In this document: positions 1-8,508 of the stretch, piece by piece
How positions within the stretch are numbered: position 1 is the first letter of the stretch
Layout of the letters: every line of letters begins with the position of its first letter
NCBI RefSeq assembly: GCF_015864825.1
Contig: NZ_JADYWL010000004.1
Coordinates: forward strand, 351,079-415,078
Reading direction: 5' to 3'
DNA from: Psychrobacter sp. NZS113
GTDB lineage: Bacteria > Pseudomonadota > Gammaproteobacteria > Pseudomonadales > Moraxellaceae
DNA length: 64,000 bases
Made by a program: the position numbers and the translations under genes
The notes under the pieces: generated by a model
What the model was told of the DNA's origin: nothing
The model's input: the letters and a program-made list of their open reading frames with translations, nothing else
The model's database searches: none

Positions 1-936
1 CTGCCAGCGCCATTTTTACAAGAGCATTTTCCGCAAATTTACCAGACGTTGCTAGCGCTTGGTATTGATATCACGACGGATCCAATACCAGTCGCCCCTA
101 CCGCCCATTATAGTTGTGGTGGCGTTGTCACATCGGTGAACGGTATGACCGATGTGGCAGGTCTCTATGCAGCAGGCGAAGTGGCTCATACAGGCTTGCA
201 TGGTGCCAACCGTTTGGCGAGCAACTCGCTATTAGAGTGCGTGGTCGTAGGACGTAATATCGCTACCGACTTGCCTCGTTATTTGGCAGAAATGGAAGCA
301 CTAGATGCAAAGCTAGATATCAATCTACATACAACGGCATATCATTTTAATTTAAATGCAAGCGCTGATGATATTTGGACAGCACCCGTACTGAAGAACA
401 CCCAATCTATTACTCTGCCCTATTTTGCATTGTCGATACCAACGTTATATGAGCATAATAAGGCTACTAAGCACTGCCATACTGATGCTGATATGACAGA
501 AGTCATCGTAAAACTAAAAGCGCTAATGACTACCAATATGGGTATCACACGTAGTGCTAGAGAGTTAGAGGAAGCGCTTGAACAGATACAACAGTGGCAG
601 CAATGGTTGAAACAACCTGAATTAAGTTCGCTTAGTAGCAGTGATAGTAATAGCAATGCCAATCGCAAAAATAGCACTGTCAGCATTGATGAGCTTACAA
701 ATTTACAGTTAGCAAGACAATTACAATTAGCGACATTGATTATTCAATCGGCTTCTCAACGTCTTGAAAGTCGCGGTGGGCATTATAGAAAAGACTATCC
801 AAATCTAGCCGTCACACCTCGAACAAGTGTGATTAATCCATTATTAGACCCGAGAGAAGCTAGTATTGACTGGCTTATTCAGCCTATAATTGTTCACTCA
901 GGAGCTAGAACAATAAAAGCGACTACTACCACCTAA
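1..936 (+). CDS. nadB: L-aspartate oxidase, C-terminal part (start lies before the window)
   Basis: The reading frame is open from base 1 to the stop at 934, giving about 311 residues of a protein that usually has about 540. The motif [13 protein letters not shown] and the preceding GLYAAGEVA stretch are the FAD-binding C-terminal part of the flavin-binding domain shared by L-aspartate oxidase and succinate dehydrogenase flavoprotein. The following helical domain and the late R-G-G-H-Y-R-x-D-Y-P motif are typical of NadB, which oxidises aspartate to iminoaspartate, the first step of NAD synthesis, in the cytoplasm. A Ser/Asn-rich stretch near window codons 210-230 ([13 protein letters not shown]) looks like a species-specific loop. 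A terminator follows directly. Confidence 0.93.
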   Translation: MPAPFLQEHFPQIYQTLLALGIDITTDPIPVAPTAHYSCGGVVTSVNGMTDVAGLYAAGEVAHTGLHGANRLASNSLLECVVVGRNIATDLPRYLAEMEALDAKLDINLHTTAYHFNLNASADDIWTAPVLKNTQSITLPYFALSIPTLYEHNKATKHCHTDADMTEVIVKLKALMTTNMGITRSARELEEALEQIQQWQQWLKQPELSSLSSSDSNSNANRKNSTVSIDELTNLQLARQLQLATLIIQSASQRLESRGGHYRKDYPNLAVTPRTSVINPLLDPREASIDWLIQPIIVHSGARTIKATTTT

Positions 937-992
937 AAGCAGTAGTCAACTGGCATTCTAGTCATTACTAAAGTGGTTGATGACTGCTTTTT
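935..992 (+). terminator. Likely intrinsic terminator of nadB
   Basis: Starting at the nadB stop codon, AAAAGCAGT-AGTCAAC (935-950) pairs imperfectly with GTTGAT-GACTGCTTTT (976-991), and a T run ends the hairpin. The hairpin overlaps the upstream candidate starts of the next gene, which is one reason to prefer its internal ATG at 1016. Confidence 0.55.
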
Positions 993-1015
993 ATATTTCT
1001 CAAAGTGTTAAAAAC

Positions 1016-1891
1016 ATGTCTACTGATACGCTGTTTGTTATCGGACTTATGACGGTAGTAAGTTTGGTTTGGGGCATACTTGCTACATCTCGTCTACGTG
1101 CTCGCTTGCCTAAGATTTATCTGATTGCACGCTCTTGGTGGCTCATGCTATTTGCGCTGTGCGTATGTTATGTTATCGCCAAAATAAATAATAGTCAGCA
1201 TGTTCACCCTTATCAATGGGTGCTCATTGCGTTTTTTATGTTAATGGGGCTACGCGGCGGCTATGAGATTAAGCGCGTCTGGTGCATATACGACAAAGCA
1301 GGGCTGATTAGCAAACTCCAAGCACGCGGATTACAACCAAAAATCATATCTGATAAACCAAAATCAGTACTGATACACTCCTATACGCGTCTCAATCTAT
1401 TGGACATCATATTTAGTAGTGCCTTTATTTCACTGATTATTAGCCTTATTTTTTTGCAGCAATTGACGTGGCAGCGTGAGCAATATGGCATCTTACTTTT
1501 TGTCTTCTTCGCAAGTCAGTTCAACGATATTGCCCAGTATTTATGTGGGCGATTACTGGGACGCAAACTGTTTAAGCGAGGTCTCGCTCCTACCATTAGC
1601 CCAAATAAAAGCATTGAAGGTGCGGTCTTTGGTAGTTTACTTGCAGCTATCTTGGCTACGTTTTTAGGATTATGGCTCACGCCTTTTAGCGGGTGGCTTT
1701 GTTTATTAGCCGCCTATGGTTTGGCAGTAAGTGGTATCGCAGGGGATTTATTAGAATCTGCATTTAAACGCCAACATGGGGTAAAAGATACCGGGACGAT
1801 GCTGGCTGGACATGGCGGCGTATTAGATCGGATAGATAGCTTGCTGATTGGAGTGCCAGTATTCACTCTGCTCTATTGGCTATTTGGCTGA
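1016..1891 (+). CDS. CdsA-family phosphatidate cytidylyltransferase, YnbB-like
   Basis: This is an integral membrane protein with about seven hydrophobic segments. Near its C-terminus it carries the CDP-diglyceride synthetase signature, S-A-F-K-R-x4-K-D followed by [10 protein letters not shown]. The family uses CTP and phosphatidic acid to make CDP-diacylglycerol at the inner membrane. The ATG at 1016 gives 291 residues and places the first membrane helix at the N-terminus. TTG 977 and ATG 980 are possible earlier starts but lie inside the nadB terminator hairpin. The gene converges on a minus-strand operon encoding a CDP-alcohol phosphatidyltransferase fusion. That pairing resembles E. coli ynbB next to ynbA and ynbC, so I read it as a YnbB-like accessory enzyme rather than the essential cdsA; this is inference. 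Confidence 0.85.
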   Translation: MSTDTLFVIGLMTVVSLVWGILATSRLRARLPKIYLIARSWWLMLFALCVCYVIAKINNSQHVHPYQWVLIAFFMLMGLRGGYEIKRVWCIYDKAGLISKLQARGLQPKIISDKPKSVLIHSYTRLNLLDIIFSSAFISLIISLIFLQQLTWQREQYGILLFVFFASQFNDIAQYLCGRLLGRKLFKRGLAPTISPNKSIEGAVFGSLLAAILATFLGLWLTPFSGWLCLLAAYGLAVSGIAGDLLESAFKRQHGVKDTGTMLAGHGGVLDRIDSLLIGVPVFTLLYWLFG

Positions 1892-1938
1892 GCTGCCCAT
1901 TTTTGATTAAGGCAGTGTTTGATTAAAACAGTGCTTAG

Positions 1939-2754
1939 TTAAGAAGGCTTGTCTAGCTTGCTACGTAATATCCAATTGAGTAATGGCTTGGGTAAGTGGT
2001 TTAACGCCCGAGTAATATAGCGCATAGATCTTGGAAATATCGCTAGTTCTACGTCATTATCAATCACTTGCATAACCTCATCAACCGCTGTTTGCGTGCT
2101 CATGATAAAGGGCTTATGACTGGCATCACCGTCATTTAAATCGCGCAATGCTTGGGTATCGATGTAGCCTGGTGCAATACAATTCACTTGGATATCATAA
2201 GGCGCAAGTGCCGCTCGATAAGCGCTAGCAGTCGCTATCATTGCTCGCTTGCTTTTTGCATAAAGACTGGCGTAAGGATAATCCATCGTACCTGCGGTAG
2301 AGGCGATACAAATTAGGCTTGGTCTATCGATTTTGGCAAAGTCCAATGACTGATGTTGCTGCTTCAACTGCGCACTTGCCCACCTAAAAACCTGCTCAAA
2401 TGCCTGCAAGTTAATTGCTAGCATTTGGTCGCTGTCTGCTTGATTTAGATGATGAACACGCTCATTGGTGTAACTACCTGCACTATAGGTAAGTCTGTGA
2501 AAGCTTGTAGCTGACAATTTATCTAATAGACTCTGTGTTTGGACACTATCGGTTAAATCGCAAGTATAAGTCTTGATAGTCGGATACTGACCGTTGATAT
2601 GTTCTATCTTTGCAACGTTACTACCAACAACGCTCACCTGCCAGCCAAGCTGGTGATGGTGCACAGCTAGTGCCAAACCAAGACCACTCGTGCCACCGAC
2701 GATAATAATATGCGGCGTATGATTTTTGGCGGTATCTTTCGCAAAAGTTTTCAT
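1939..2754 (-). CDS. Short-chain dehydrogenase/reductase (SDR)
   Basis: This 271-residue protein has the classical SDR layout. The nucleotide-binding glycine motif GGTSGLG is near residues 20-26, an active-site serine lies in the segment CIASTAG, and the YxxxK catalytic pair is in SLYAKSKRA. Classical SDRs reduce or oxidise alcohols and ketones with NAD(P)H; the substrate cannot be read from the sequence. The start codon overlaps the stop of the upstream patatin-like gene by four bases (ATGA), so the two are probably translationally coupled. It is the last gene of a three-gene minus-strand operon with apparent lipid functions. Its substrate may therefore be a lipid head group or acyl derivative, but that is inference. 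Confidence 0.85.
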   Translation of the reverse strand: MKTFAKDTAKNHTPHIIIVGGTSGLGLALAVHHHQLGWQVSVVGSNVAKIEHINGQYPTIKTYTCDLTDSVQTQSLLDKLSATSFHRLTYSAGSYTNERVHHLNQADSDQMLAINLQAFEQVFRWASAQLKQQHQSLDFAKIDRPSLICIASTAGTMDYPYASLYAKSKRAMIATASAYRAALAPYDIQVNCIAPGYIDTQALRDLNDGDASHKPFIMSTQTAVDEVMQVIDNDVELAIFPRSMRYITRALNHLPKPLLNWILRSKLDKPS

Positions 2755-3947
2755 AAATTATGCTGCTGTATATAGTCAGCTGTACGCTGGTAGCCATATT
2801 GCCATTGCGCCTGCATTTGCTGCACAAAACCGTCATAGTCAGCGTGTATCAGCTCAACAGCCATTTGCTTTATATTAAAACGCTTCTGCACATTCTGACC
2901 TACTAACTGCTGTTCATTATCGGCAAACGGTAACCAATGTAGCTGATGGTTGTTGCTAGCGGTATTAGTGTGCGACGTTACTTCCATCGGTTGATAACCG
3001 TGTACTGCTGCCAATCGCTCATTAGGGTCAAAACCAAAAACACGCTGAATAGCTGGTGCAGCAAGCCACGAGTCGTAACCTGCCTTAGTCTCTGCAAATA
3101 CGCTATCACCCAACTGACATGCTAGCTCAATCGGTGTGAGATTGATGACCCCACCTAAGCACCAGCCAAGCGCTGCGATATGTGTGGGCGGTAGATAGTA
3201 CATGTCGGCCATAGAAGCACGAACCACTGACGCAAAATCCCATTGCGTCCGTATCTCTACCGCCTCATGTATACGACCATTTGCCAATGTATGCGAAGGT
3301 GATATCAGTTGCTCGTCAGCCAGATCTGATACAGAACTTGGCAAATTTGCTAAGCGCGGTGGCGCAAATAACAACTCTTGCAGCATTAGCTTTTCATCAG
3401 ATGAATCATCAGCAGGCGCTTGATACAATCGGCTGGCAATAATGGCTATTTCAGGGGTGCTAGCATTAGGCTGACTACTGCCATTTTCGATAGATACAAA
3501 GCTAGATAGCTCATCGAGCCATCGCGCCTCATCATCAATACGAAACATCGCCAACTGCTGTAGCTCATCTAAGAGTCGCGCATAGCTGTCTGCTTGTCGT
3601 TGCTTTTGTCCATTAGACGTACGCCGTGACAGATGCCAACGTTTGAGTGCATGAGTCATATAACGCATTTTTAAACGCCTATTGGCTTCATCTGGCGAGA
3701 CATGTCTGATTGCAGCAATCGTACGAGACAACTCACGGCTGCACATCAGCGATTGCAAGTCCTTAGGGTCAGGAGCTAGGTTGACCAGATAAGCGGATAA
3801 GCTGCCGCCGCAAGTACCAACGATCATATCTGGCGCTAAATCATGCGCCACTAATGCCGCATAGCTACCTAAATAATAGCCAAAACGCGAGCCTCCTCCT
3901 GAAAAAATCTGGACACGCTCATAAGGCTTGGTGGGTTTATTATTCAT
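2751..3947 (-). CDS. Patatin-like protein with both catalytic residues replaced
   Basis: This 398-residue protein has the patatin/RssA-type fold markers. They are an oxyanion-hole segment GGGSRFGYYLG (17-27), a nucleophile elbow after a hydrophobic strand (GTCGGS, 44-49), the RASMADMYYLPP stretch (about 243-254) that matches the usual A-S-x-A-x-P region, and GGVINLTPIE following it. In active patatins the elbow is GxSxG and the last motif begins DGG or DGA. Here the nucleophile position is Cys46 (codon TGC) and the aspartate position is Leu264 (codon TTA). The protein is therefore predicted not to be a normal Ser-Asp lipid acyl hydrolase. It sits three bases after the fused lipid enzyme gene and overlaps the SDR gene by four bases. 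A structural or lipid-binding role in that pathway is an inference. Confidence 0.8.
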   Translation of the reverse strand: MNNKPTKPYERVQIFSGGGSRFGYYLGSYAALVAHDLAPDMIVGTCGGSLSAYLVNLAPDPKDLQSLMCSRELSRTIAAIRHVSPDEANRRLKMRYMTHALKRWHLSRRTSNGQKQRQADSYARLLDELQQLAMFRIDDEARWLDELSSFVSIENGSSQPNASTPEIAIIASRLYQAPADDSSDEKLMLQELLFAPPRLANLPSSVSDLADEQLISPSHTLANGRIHEAVEIRTQWDFASVVRASMADMYYLPPTHIAALGWCLGGVINLTPIELACQLGDSVFAETKAGYDSWLAAPAIQRVFGFDPNERLAAVHGYQPMEVTSHTNTASNNHQLHWLPFADNEQQLVGQNVQKRFNIKQMAVELIHADYDGFVQQMQAQWQYGYQRTADYIQQHNL

Positions 3948-3950
3948 TTA

Positions 3951-6611
3951 TTACTTATCATCGATTGGTGCCGTTTTAATCGCCAATGACACGGTAAAGA
4001 TACCAAAGCGGTCGATACGCATGGCAACCTTTTTAAAGCCTGCACGCTCAACCAATTGATCCATCTCGGCTTGTGATCGACAACGCATCACCCAACTGCT
4101 GCCACGGTGATTATTTAAGGTTTTACTGATGAATTCTTGCTCAGGGTGCCACGGTTGGTTGGTATAGATTAAATAGCCACCCGATTTTAAACTGTCATAA
4201 ATGCCAGCTAAGGCTGTCGCTGGTAGCGCATTATCAGAAAACAATTCAAACACGCCTGAGCTGATGGCAATATCAAGACCTCTATCGACTGTACTGCCAC
4301 TCGTCTTCTCTATCTGCTGATAGCTGGCTGCGTCAAACGCATCTTTTTGACAGGCAATGACTCGATCAGAAATTTCTAACTGCTCCGCCTTTGTTTGCAG
4401 CGCTTGAATATTATGCATCTCATAATCTCGTAGCTCTGCATGCAAGTCTGTAAACTCAGTTAAAAGATCAAAGGCATAAAAACCATGACCACTAGCGATA
4501 TCTAATAGTTTTGGTTGGTATAGTTTAGTACTACTCTGGTTTTTATCTTCAATATCTGCAAGTGCTAAGCGTGCCAGCTCTAAGATATGTGTGCGGCGTA
4601 TACGAATACCTTGCCAACCGATATTACTTAAATAAAATTTATCGATTGCTTGACCAAATTTATTTTGACCGCTCGGCTGATTATAATAAACATGGTCAAG
4701 CGAGTGTCCCGAGTCAAACCCATGCTCGAGCCCTGTCGCAATCGCATCGCTAACATGCCCGAACTTTTGCATCGCAAAACGGGTAATCGCGAAACTTGGA
4801 TTAAATGGCTTAATCGCTAAACGATCGACCTTATCTTTACTCGCGCTATTAAGATGCGCGGTACTCAAATCAGGCGCTTGGACTTGTGTGCTAAATACTT
4901 TCTCAGCGAAATCAATACAGTCTGCAAAAACATCGGCTTTATTGGTCTCATGAAAGATTGCATGATAGCTATCTGGGTATAGTTGCCAGCGTTTCGTAGG
5001 TGTATTGATCGCTTCATAAAACGCGCGTTCAGCCTGCTTATCCACCACGTAGTCCTTACCTGCACATAAGACAAACGTCGGTACAGTAATAGCCCCTGCA
5101 TCGTCGAGCAAGCGCTGACCCGTTGCATGGGTATCGATGAGTAAATCAGTTGAAATACTATTCGATATCAATGGATCAGCATTATAAGCTTGCTGCGCAT
5201 CCTTATCATGGGTCAGTACTTGCGCTTTAACATAGCTACTAACACGTGACATTAGACCCAGTGTGCGTGCTGCCTTTAATGACGGTATCGCAAAAGGCAT
5301 ATACAAGCGAATGCTTAGCGCAGGTGTGCCCAATATCATCCCGCGAATATTAGGCGCATAATCATGCACCCATGCTGCTGCCAATACCGCGCCAATACTA
5401 CTGGCAACGATCAATGTATCTTCAATAGCAATACCTGTCTGCCCAATCACCAACTGCACAAAACCGTCTAAGTCTCTCTCTAGCTCGGTAACACTCTCAG
5501 CATGGTCTTTGATACCGCCTGAGCGCCCATTGCCGCGTGCATCCCAAGCAAACACTTGATAGCCAGCTTTTGCAAACTGCTGTCCTAGCTCTGCTAATCG
5601 CCCTGAATGCTCATGTCCACGATGCAATAAGATCACTTGGCGTAACGGCTGATTAGCTTTTTTCACGTCCTCTAAAGGCATCGTTAACCAATAGCGATAA
5701 TAAATAGCCGTGCCATCATAAGCATTGTAGCAACTTTCACCATTAATGATTTTTGGTGATGACTGCTCAAAACTAACACGAGCCTGTTCTTTTAATTTCT
5801 GACTATCAACGGTGGTAGTTAGCATTTCTTTGAACTCCAATGGGCGCGCGTTATCAGTAAGATTATTTGGTAAAACAGTATTGAGAGATAGCGAGTTGTT
5901 TATTGACTCACACGTTACTGCTCGAAGTGCTGGTGGCTGATGCATCAGATATAGATTTCCCATATAGCATAAACGGTTCAGGCACGTTTTTAATAATAGC
6001 GTCTCTACCAACAGGGATAACTGCACGATTCTTTTAAGAGAAAGCGATAACGGTAACTTGCTACCCATAATGGTACCAAGTACACCTAGCACTAGAGCAC
6101 GGTCACTTTTCCCTAAAGGCCCTTGGTTTGCTCTCACCCCTAGCATCGTATTGCTAGCGATACCAAGTAGCTCACTACTAATACTCAACGCTACAATACT
6201 GCTGATATGCCGCTGAGTGGTTGGCGACTTACTCGTGTCAGTTTGTCGTTCAGAATGAATTCGTAAGTCATGTTTAGCTATATACGGAACCAAACTGGCA
6301 ATGAGCGCCGTATCAGCAACAATATCACCCGCCTCATTTAGTACTGCACCCAGTTTAGTAGCTTGACCATGCTCGCGCGCCATCATGCCGTCGATAGCAT
6401 TCAGTGCCATCCGTACAAATAACGATGAAGGCAATAGAAGCCATAACGCTTGCCGCTCAGTCGCAGGCTTAGCAATCACATAAGCGGTGCCCACACTCAA
6501 TAATACTGCGGATACAGTGATTTGATTGGCAGTGATGTTTTGAGCGACCAACGCATTGCTCAGCGGTCGCAGCTGATCTTGAAATTTAGGTTTGAGCTGA
6601 TATAGCGACAT
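3951..6611 (-). CDS. Three-domain fusion: CDP-alcohol phosphatidyltransferase, alpha/beta hydrolase, SAM methyltransferase (YnbA-YnbC-like)
   Basis: The protein has 886 residues counted from the ATG at 6611; a GTG at 6623 is an alternative. Residues 1-215 are a membrane CDP-alcohol phosphatidyltransferase domain with the motif N71-x2-D74-G75-x2-A78-R79-x8-G88-x3-N92-x3-D96. This matches the family pattern except that two of the four aspartates are asparagine. Residues about 290-575 are an alpha/beta hydrolase with plausible triad Ser405 (ASSIG elbow), Asp520 (AGKD) and His550 (SYHAIFHE). Residues about 630-880 are a class I methyltransferase with SAM motif LLDIASGHG near 703. The last two domains together resemble E. 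coli YnbC and the first resembles YnbA. One polypeptide could build and modify a phospholipid head group at the inner membrane; the product is unknown. Confidence 0.88.
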   Translation of the reverse strand: MSLYQLKPKFQDQLRPLSNALVAQNITANQITVSAVLLSVGTAYVIAKPATERQALWLLLPSSLFVRMALNAIDGMMAREHGQATKLGAVLNEAGDIVADTALIASLVPYIAKHDLRIHSERQTDTSKSPTTQRHISSIVALSISSELLGIASNTMLGVRANQGPLGKSDRALVLGVLGTIMGSKLPLSLSLKRIVQLSLLVETLLLKTCLNRLCYMGNLYLMHQPPALRAVTCESINNSLSLNTVLPNNLTDNARPLEFKEMLTTTVDSQKLKEQARVSFEQSSPKIINGESCYNAYDGTAIYYRYWLTMPLEDVKKANQPLRQVILLHRGHEHSGRLAELGQQFAKAGYQVFAWDARGNGRSGGIKDHAESVTELERDLDGFVQLVIGQTGIAIEDTLIVASSIGAVLAAAWVHDYAPNIRGMILGTPALSIRLYMPFAIPSLKAARTLGLMSRVSSYVKAQVLTHDKDAQQAYNADPLISNSISTDLLIDTHATGQRLLDDAGAITVPTFVLCAGKDYVVDKQAERAFYEAINTPTKRWQLYPDSYHAIFHETNKADVFADCIDFAEKVFSTQVQAPDLSTAHLNSASKDKVDRLAIKPFNPSFAITRFAMQKFGHVSDAIATGLEHGFDSGHSLDHVYYNQPSGQNKFGQAIDKFYLSNIGWQGIRIRRTHILELARLALADIEDKNQSSTKLYQPKLLDIASGHGFYAFDLLTEFTDLHAELRDYEMHNIQALQTKAEQLEISDRVIACQKDAFDAASYQQIEKTSGSTVDRGLDIAISSGVFELFSDNALPATALAGIYDSLKSGGYLIYTNQPWHPEQEFISKTLNNHRGSSWVMRCRSQAEMDQLVERAGFKKVAMRIDRFGIFTVSLAIKTAPIDDK

Positions 6612-6760
6612 AATGCCAACCACGTATTTTCGGTGTCTTAATTTAGCAACAAAAGTTTGTTAAGTAAACACTTAACCATAGCTATAAATCTAATTATAGT
6701 CTATAAAATCAGGCTTTATAAAGAATATGGTTTGCCGATACCAGCATTTGTAACTTGATA

Positions 6761-6769
6761 TGATACAAT
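6761..6769 (+). promoter_or_regulatory. Extended -10 promoter element for the LysO-like gene
   Basis: The sequence TG-A-TACAAT is an extended -10 element, with TACAAT at 6764-6769. No good -35 box is seen 16-18 bases upstream, as is common for extended -10 promoters. It would start transcription near 6776, about 40 bases before the ATG at 6817. Confidence 0.4.
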
Positions 6770-6816
6770 CTTCAGCTTCTTAAAAATGCCTTATTAAAAT
6801 CCACGAGTCTGCCGTT

Positions 6817-7728
6817 ATGCAAAGCATAGTTACCCTTATTTTGGTCTTAATGCCAATGTTTATTGGCTTTGCCATTCCTTCTAATCCCACTATGACAAGG
6901 CTTGCGGATAAGGGCTTATCTTATTTAGTGTTTGTCATTTTAGCGCTAATTGGCATTGAGCTATCGCAAGTCGAGGGCTTAGGCGGTCAAGTAGGTGAGA
7001 TTGCGCTTTATGTTGCTGTGCTTTCAATCCTCACTATCGGCTCTGGTCTATTGGCTTTGATGATTTTCGATAACATGCGCCCATGGCAGGCCAAAAAACC
7101 CAGCGTAAAATCTAAAGAACACCGTGTCAGTATTCGTGGCAGCCTAGCCCAAGTCATTTGCGTAGTAATCGGCATGGTAATTGGCTATTTCCTACCAGCG
7201 AACTACATGCCGCCAGAAAACACCATGACTGCTCTGCTAATGATACTAATATTGCTGGTCGGTATTGGTTTAAAGGGTTCAGGCATTACGCTCAAAGAAG
7301 TCCTACTCAATAAACGTGGCGTTGAGATGAGTGTTGTCTTTACGATAGCAGTATTGGCAGGTGGCTTAATTTTCGCGCTAATGTTCAGTGATGTATCGTG
7401 GACAAAAGGCTTGGCACTTTCATCAGGATTTGGTTGGTATTCCCTGTCCGCCATCGTGATGACCGATGCTTATGGCGCTGTCTGGGGCAGTGTCGCATTA
7501 TTTAACGATTTAATACGTGAATTCTTTGCCTTAATATTTATCCCAGTATTTATGCGAAAATATCCATCAGCTGCAGTAGGACTTGGCGGCGCGACGAGCT
7601 TAGATTTTACCTTACCAATCATTCAACAATCAGGCGGTCTAAAGGTCGTGCCATTAGCAATTAGTTTTGGCTTTATTATTAATATTGTCTCACCCGTATT
7701 GATGGTGTTGTTTTCGGCGTTGGGGTGA
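6817..7728 (+). CDS. lysO: LysO-family (DUF340) lysine exporter
   Basis: This 303-residue membrane protein has about eight hydrophobic segments and the two-part layout of LysO/YbjE: an N-terminal half, a short basic loop (near residues 90-105) and a C-terminal half. The C-terminal half has the conserved blocks SSGFGWYSLSAIV and NDLIREFFALIF. LysO exports L-lysine and toxic analogues such as thialysine across the inner membrane. The length matches the family, which is about 300 residues. It appears monocistronic, with an extended -10 promoter in front. I saw no lysine riboswitch in the roughly 200-base leader region. The family is clear; lysine as substrate is taken from the family. Confidence 0.85.
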   Translation: MQSIVTLILVLMPMFIGFAIPSNPTMTRLADKGLSYLVFVILALIGIELSQVEGLGGQVGEIALYVAVLSILTIGSGLLALMIFDNMRPWQAKKPSVKSKEHRVSIRGSLAQVICVVIGMVIGYFLPANYMPPENTMTALLMILILLVGIGLKGSGITLKEVLLNKRGVEMSVVFTIAVLAGGLIFALMFSDVSWTKGLALSSGFGWYSLSAIVMTDAYGAVWGSVALFNDLIREFFALIFIPVFMRKYPSAAVGLGGATSLDFTLPIIQQSGGLKVVPLAISFGFIINIVSPVLMVLFSALG

Positions 7729-7782
7729 TAACGTCTTTATAAGTGTAAAGTGGCATACTTTTATAACAAATAGGAGAGCGGC

Positions 7783-8481
7783 ATGTCTATGTGGGAAGTA
7801 GAATACATTATTGAACAAACGATTAAACTCATTGATACCGCTCAAATCACAAACAGCGAAAAACGCAATTTAATATATAATGCTTATCACCTACAAGCCG
7901 CTTTCGATACAAGCCATACTCACCTTAGAGTAAAAGACATTTTGCTCAGTACTCAGTATATACAAGCCTACGCTCTCGAAGACTTTCCAATCTATAGCAG
8001 TTATCCAAAGTATTTCAATAGCTTAATAGAGGCAAGTGATTCCTGGGTTTATGACAACCCTGAAGGTACTCGGTTAGCTGACAATTCTGAGGTCGCATTA
8101 TGGGATAGTGAGTCACAGCGCTTATATGTAGACTTTGGCAGTCCCTACTATAGCCTCAATACTGACGAAACTGTGGCACTCTATGAGCCGCTAGACTTTG
8201 CGTTACTTACCATTAAAGAAGCTAGTAAACAACAGAACAAAGGCATGGTCTATGATTGGACTGGTTTCGTTCTCTTTTATTTACTGACAATGTTGCCAAG
8301 TAATAAGACAGTATCTGAGCTAAAACAGGCATACTTTACGGAAATAAGAAGCATATTCGCATCATTCGACTTTACTGATTACGAGCCTATCGATGATCGT
8401 CTAGATTTGTATAGTGACTTTCATAAGGACTGGTTGTCAGAGCAGCAGCTTAAATGTTTGCTATATGTGACTACAACATAA
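7783..8481 (+). CDS. Hypothetical protein, 232 residues
   Basis: I do not recognise this protein. It follows the LysO-like gene by 54 bases and has a good ribosome binding site, AGGAG, about seven bases before its ATG. It is acidic, rich in Tyr, Ser and Asp, with no signal peptide and no clear membrane segment apart from a short hydrophobic stretch near residues 165-172 (FVLFYLLTML). It is probably a soluble cytoplasmic protein of mixed helix and strand. No catalytic motif, cysteine cluster or repeat is visible. It may be co-transcribed with lysO, but there is no functional link that I can support. Confidence 0.7.
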   Translation: MSMWEVEYIIEQTIKLIDTAQITNSEKRNLIYNAYHLQAAFDTSHTHLRVKDILLSTQYIQAYALEDFPIYSSYPKYFNSLIEASDSWVYDNPEGTRLADNSEVALWDSESQRLYVDFGSPYYSLNTDETVALYEPLDFALLTIKEASKQQNKGMVYDWTGFVLFYLLTMLPSNKTVSELKQAYFTEIRSIFASFDFTDYEPIDDRLDLYSDFHKDWLSEQQLKCLLYVTTT

Positions 8482-8508
8482 ATACTTCTGTCTTAATTCA
8501 AGCCTCTA

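Noticed and set aside
6624..6816. Lysine riboswitch before the LysO-like gene
   Set aside because: The gap is only about 190 bases, the likely transcript start is about 40 bases before the ATG, and no riboswitch-like stems were seen.
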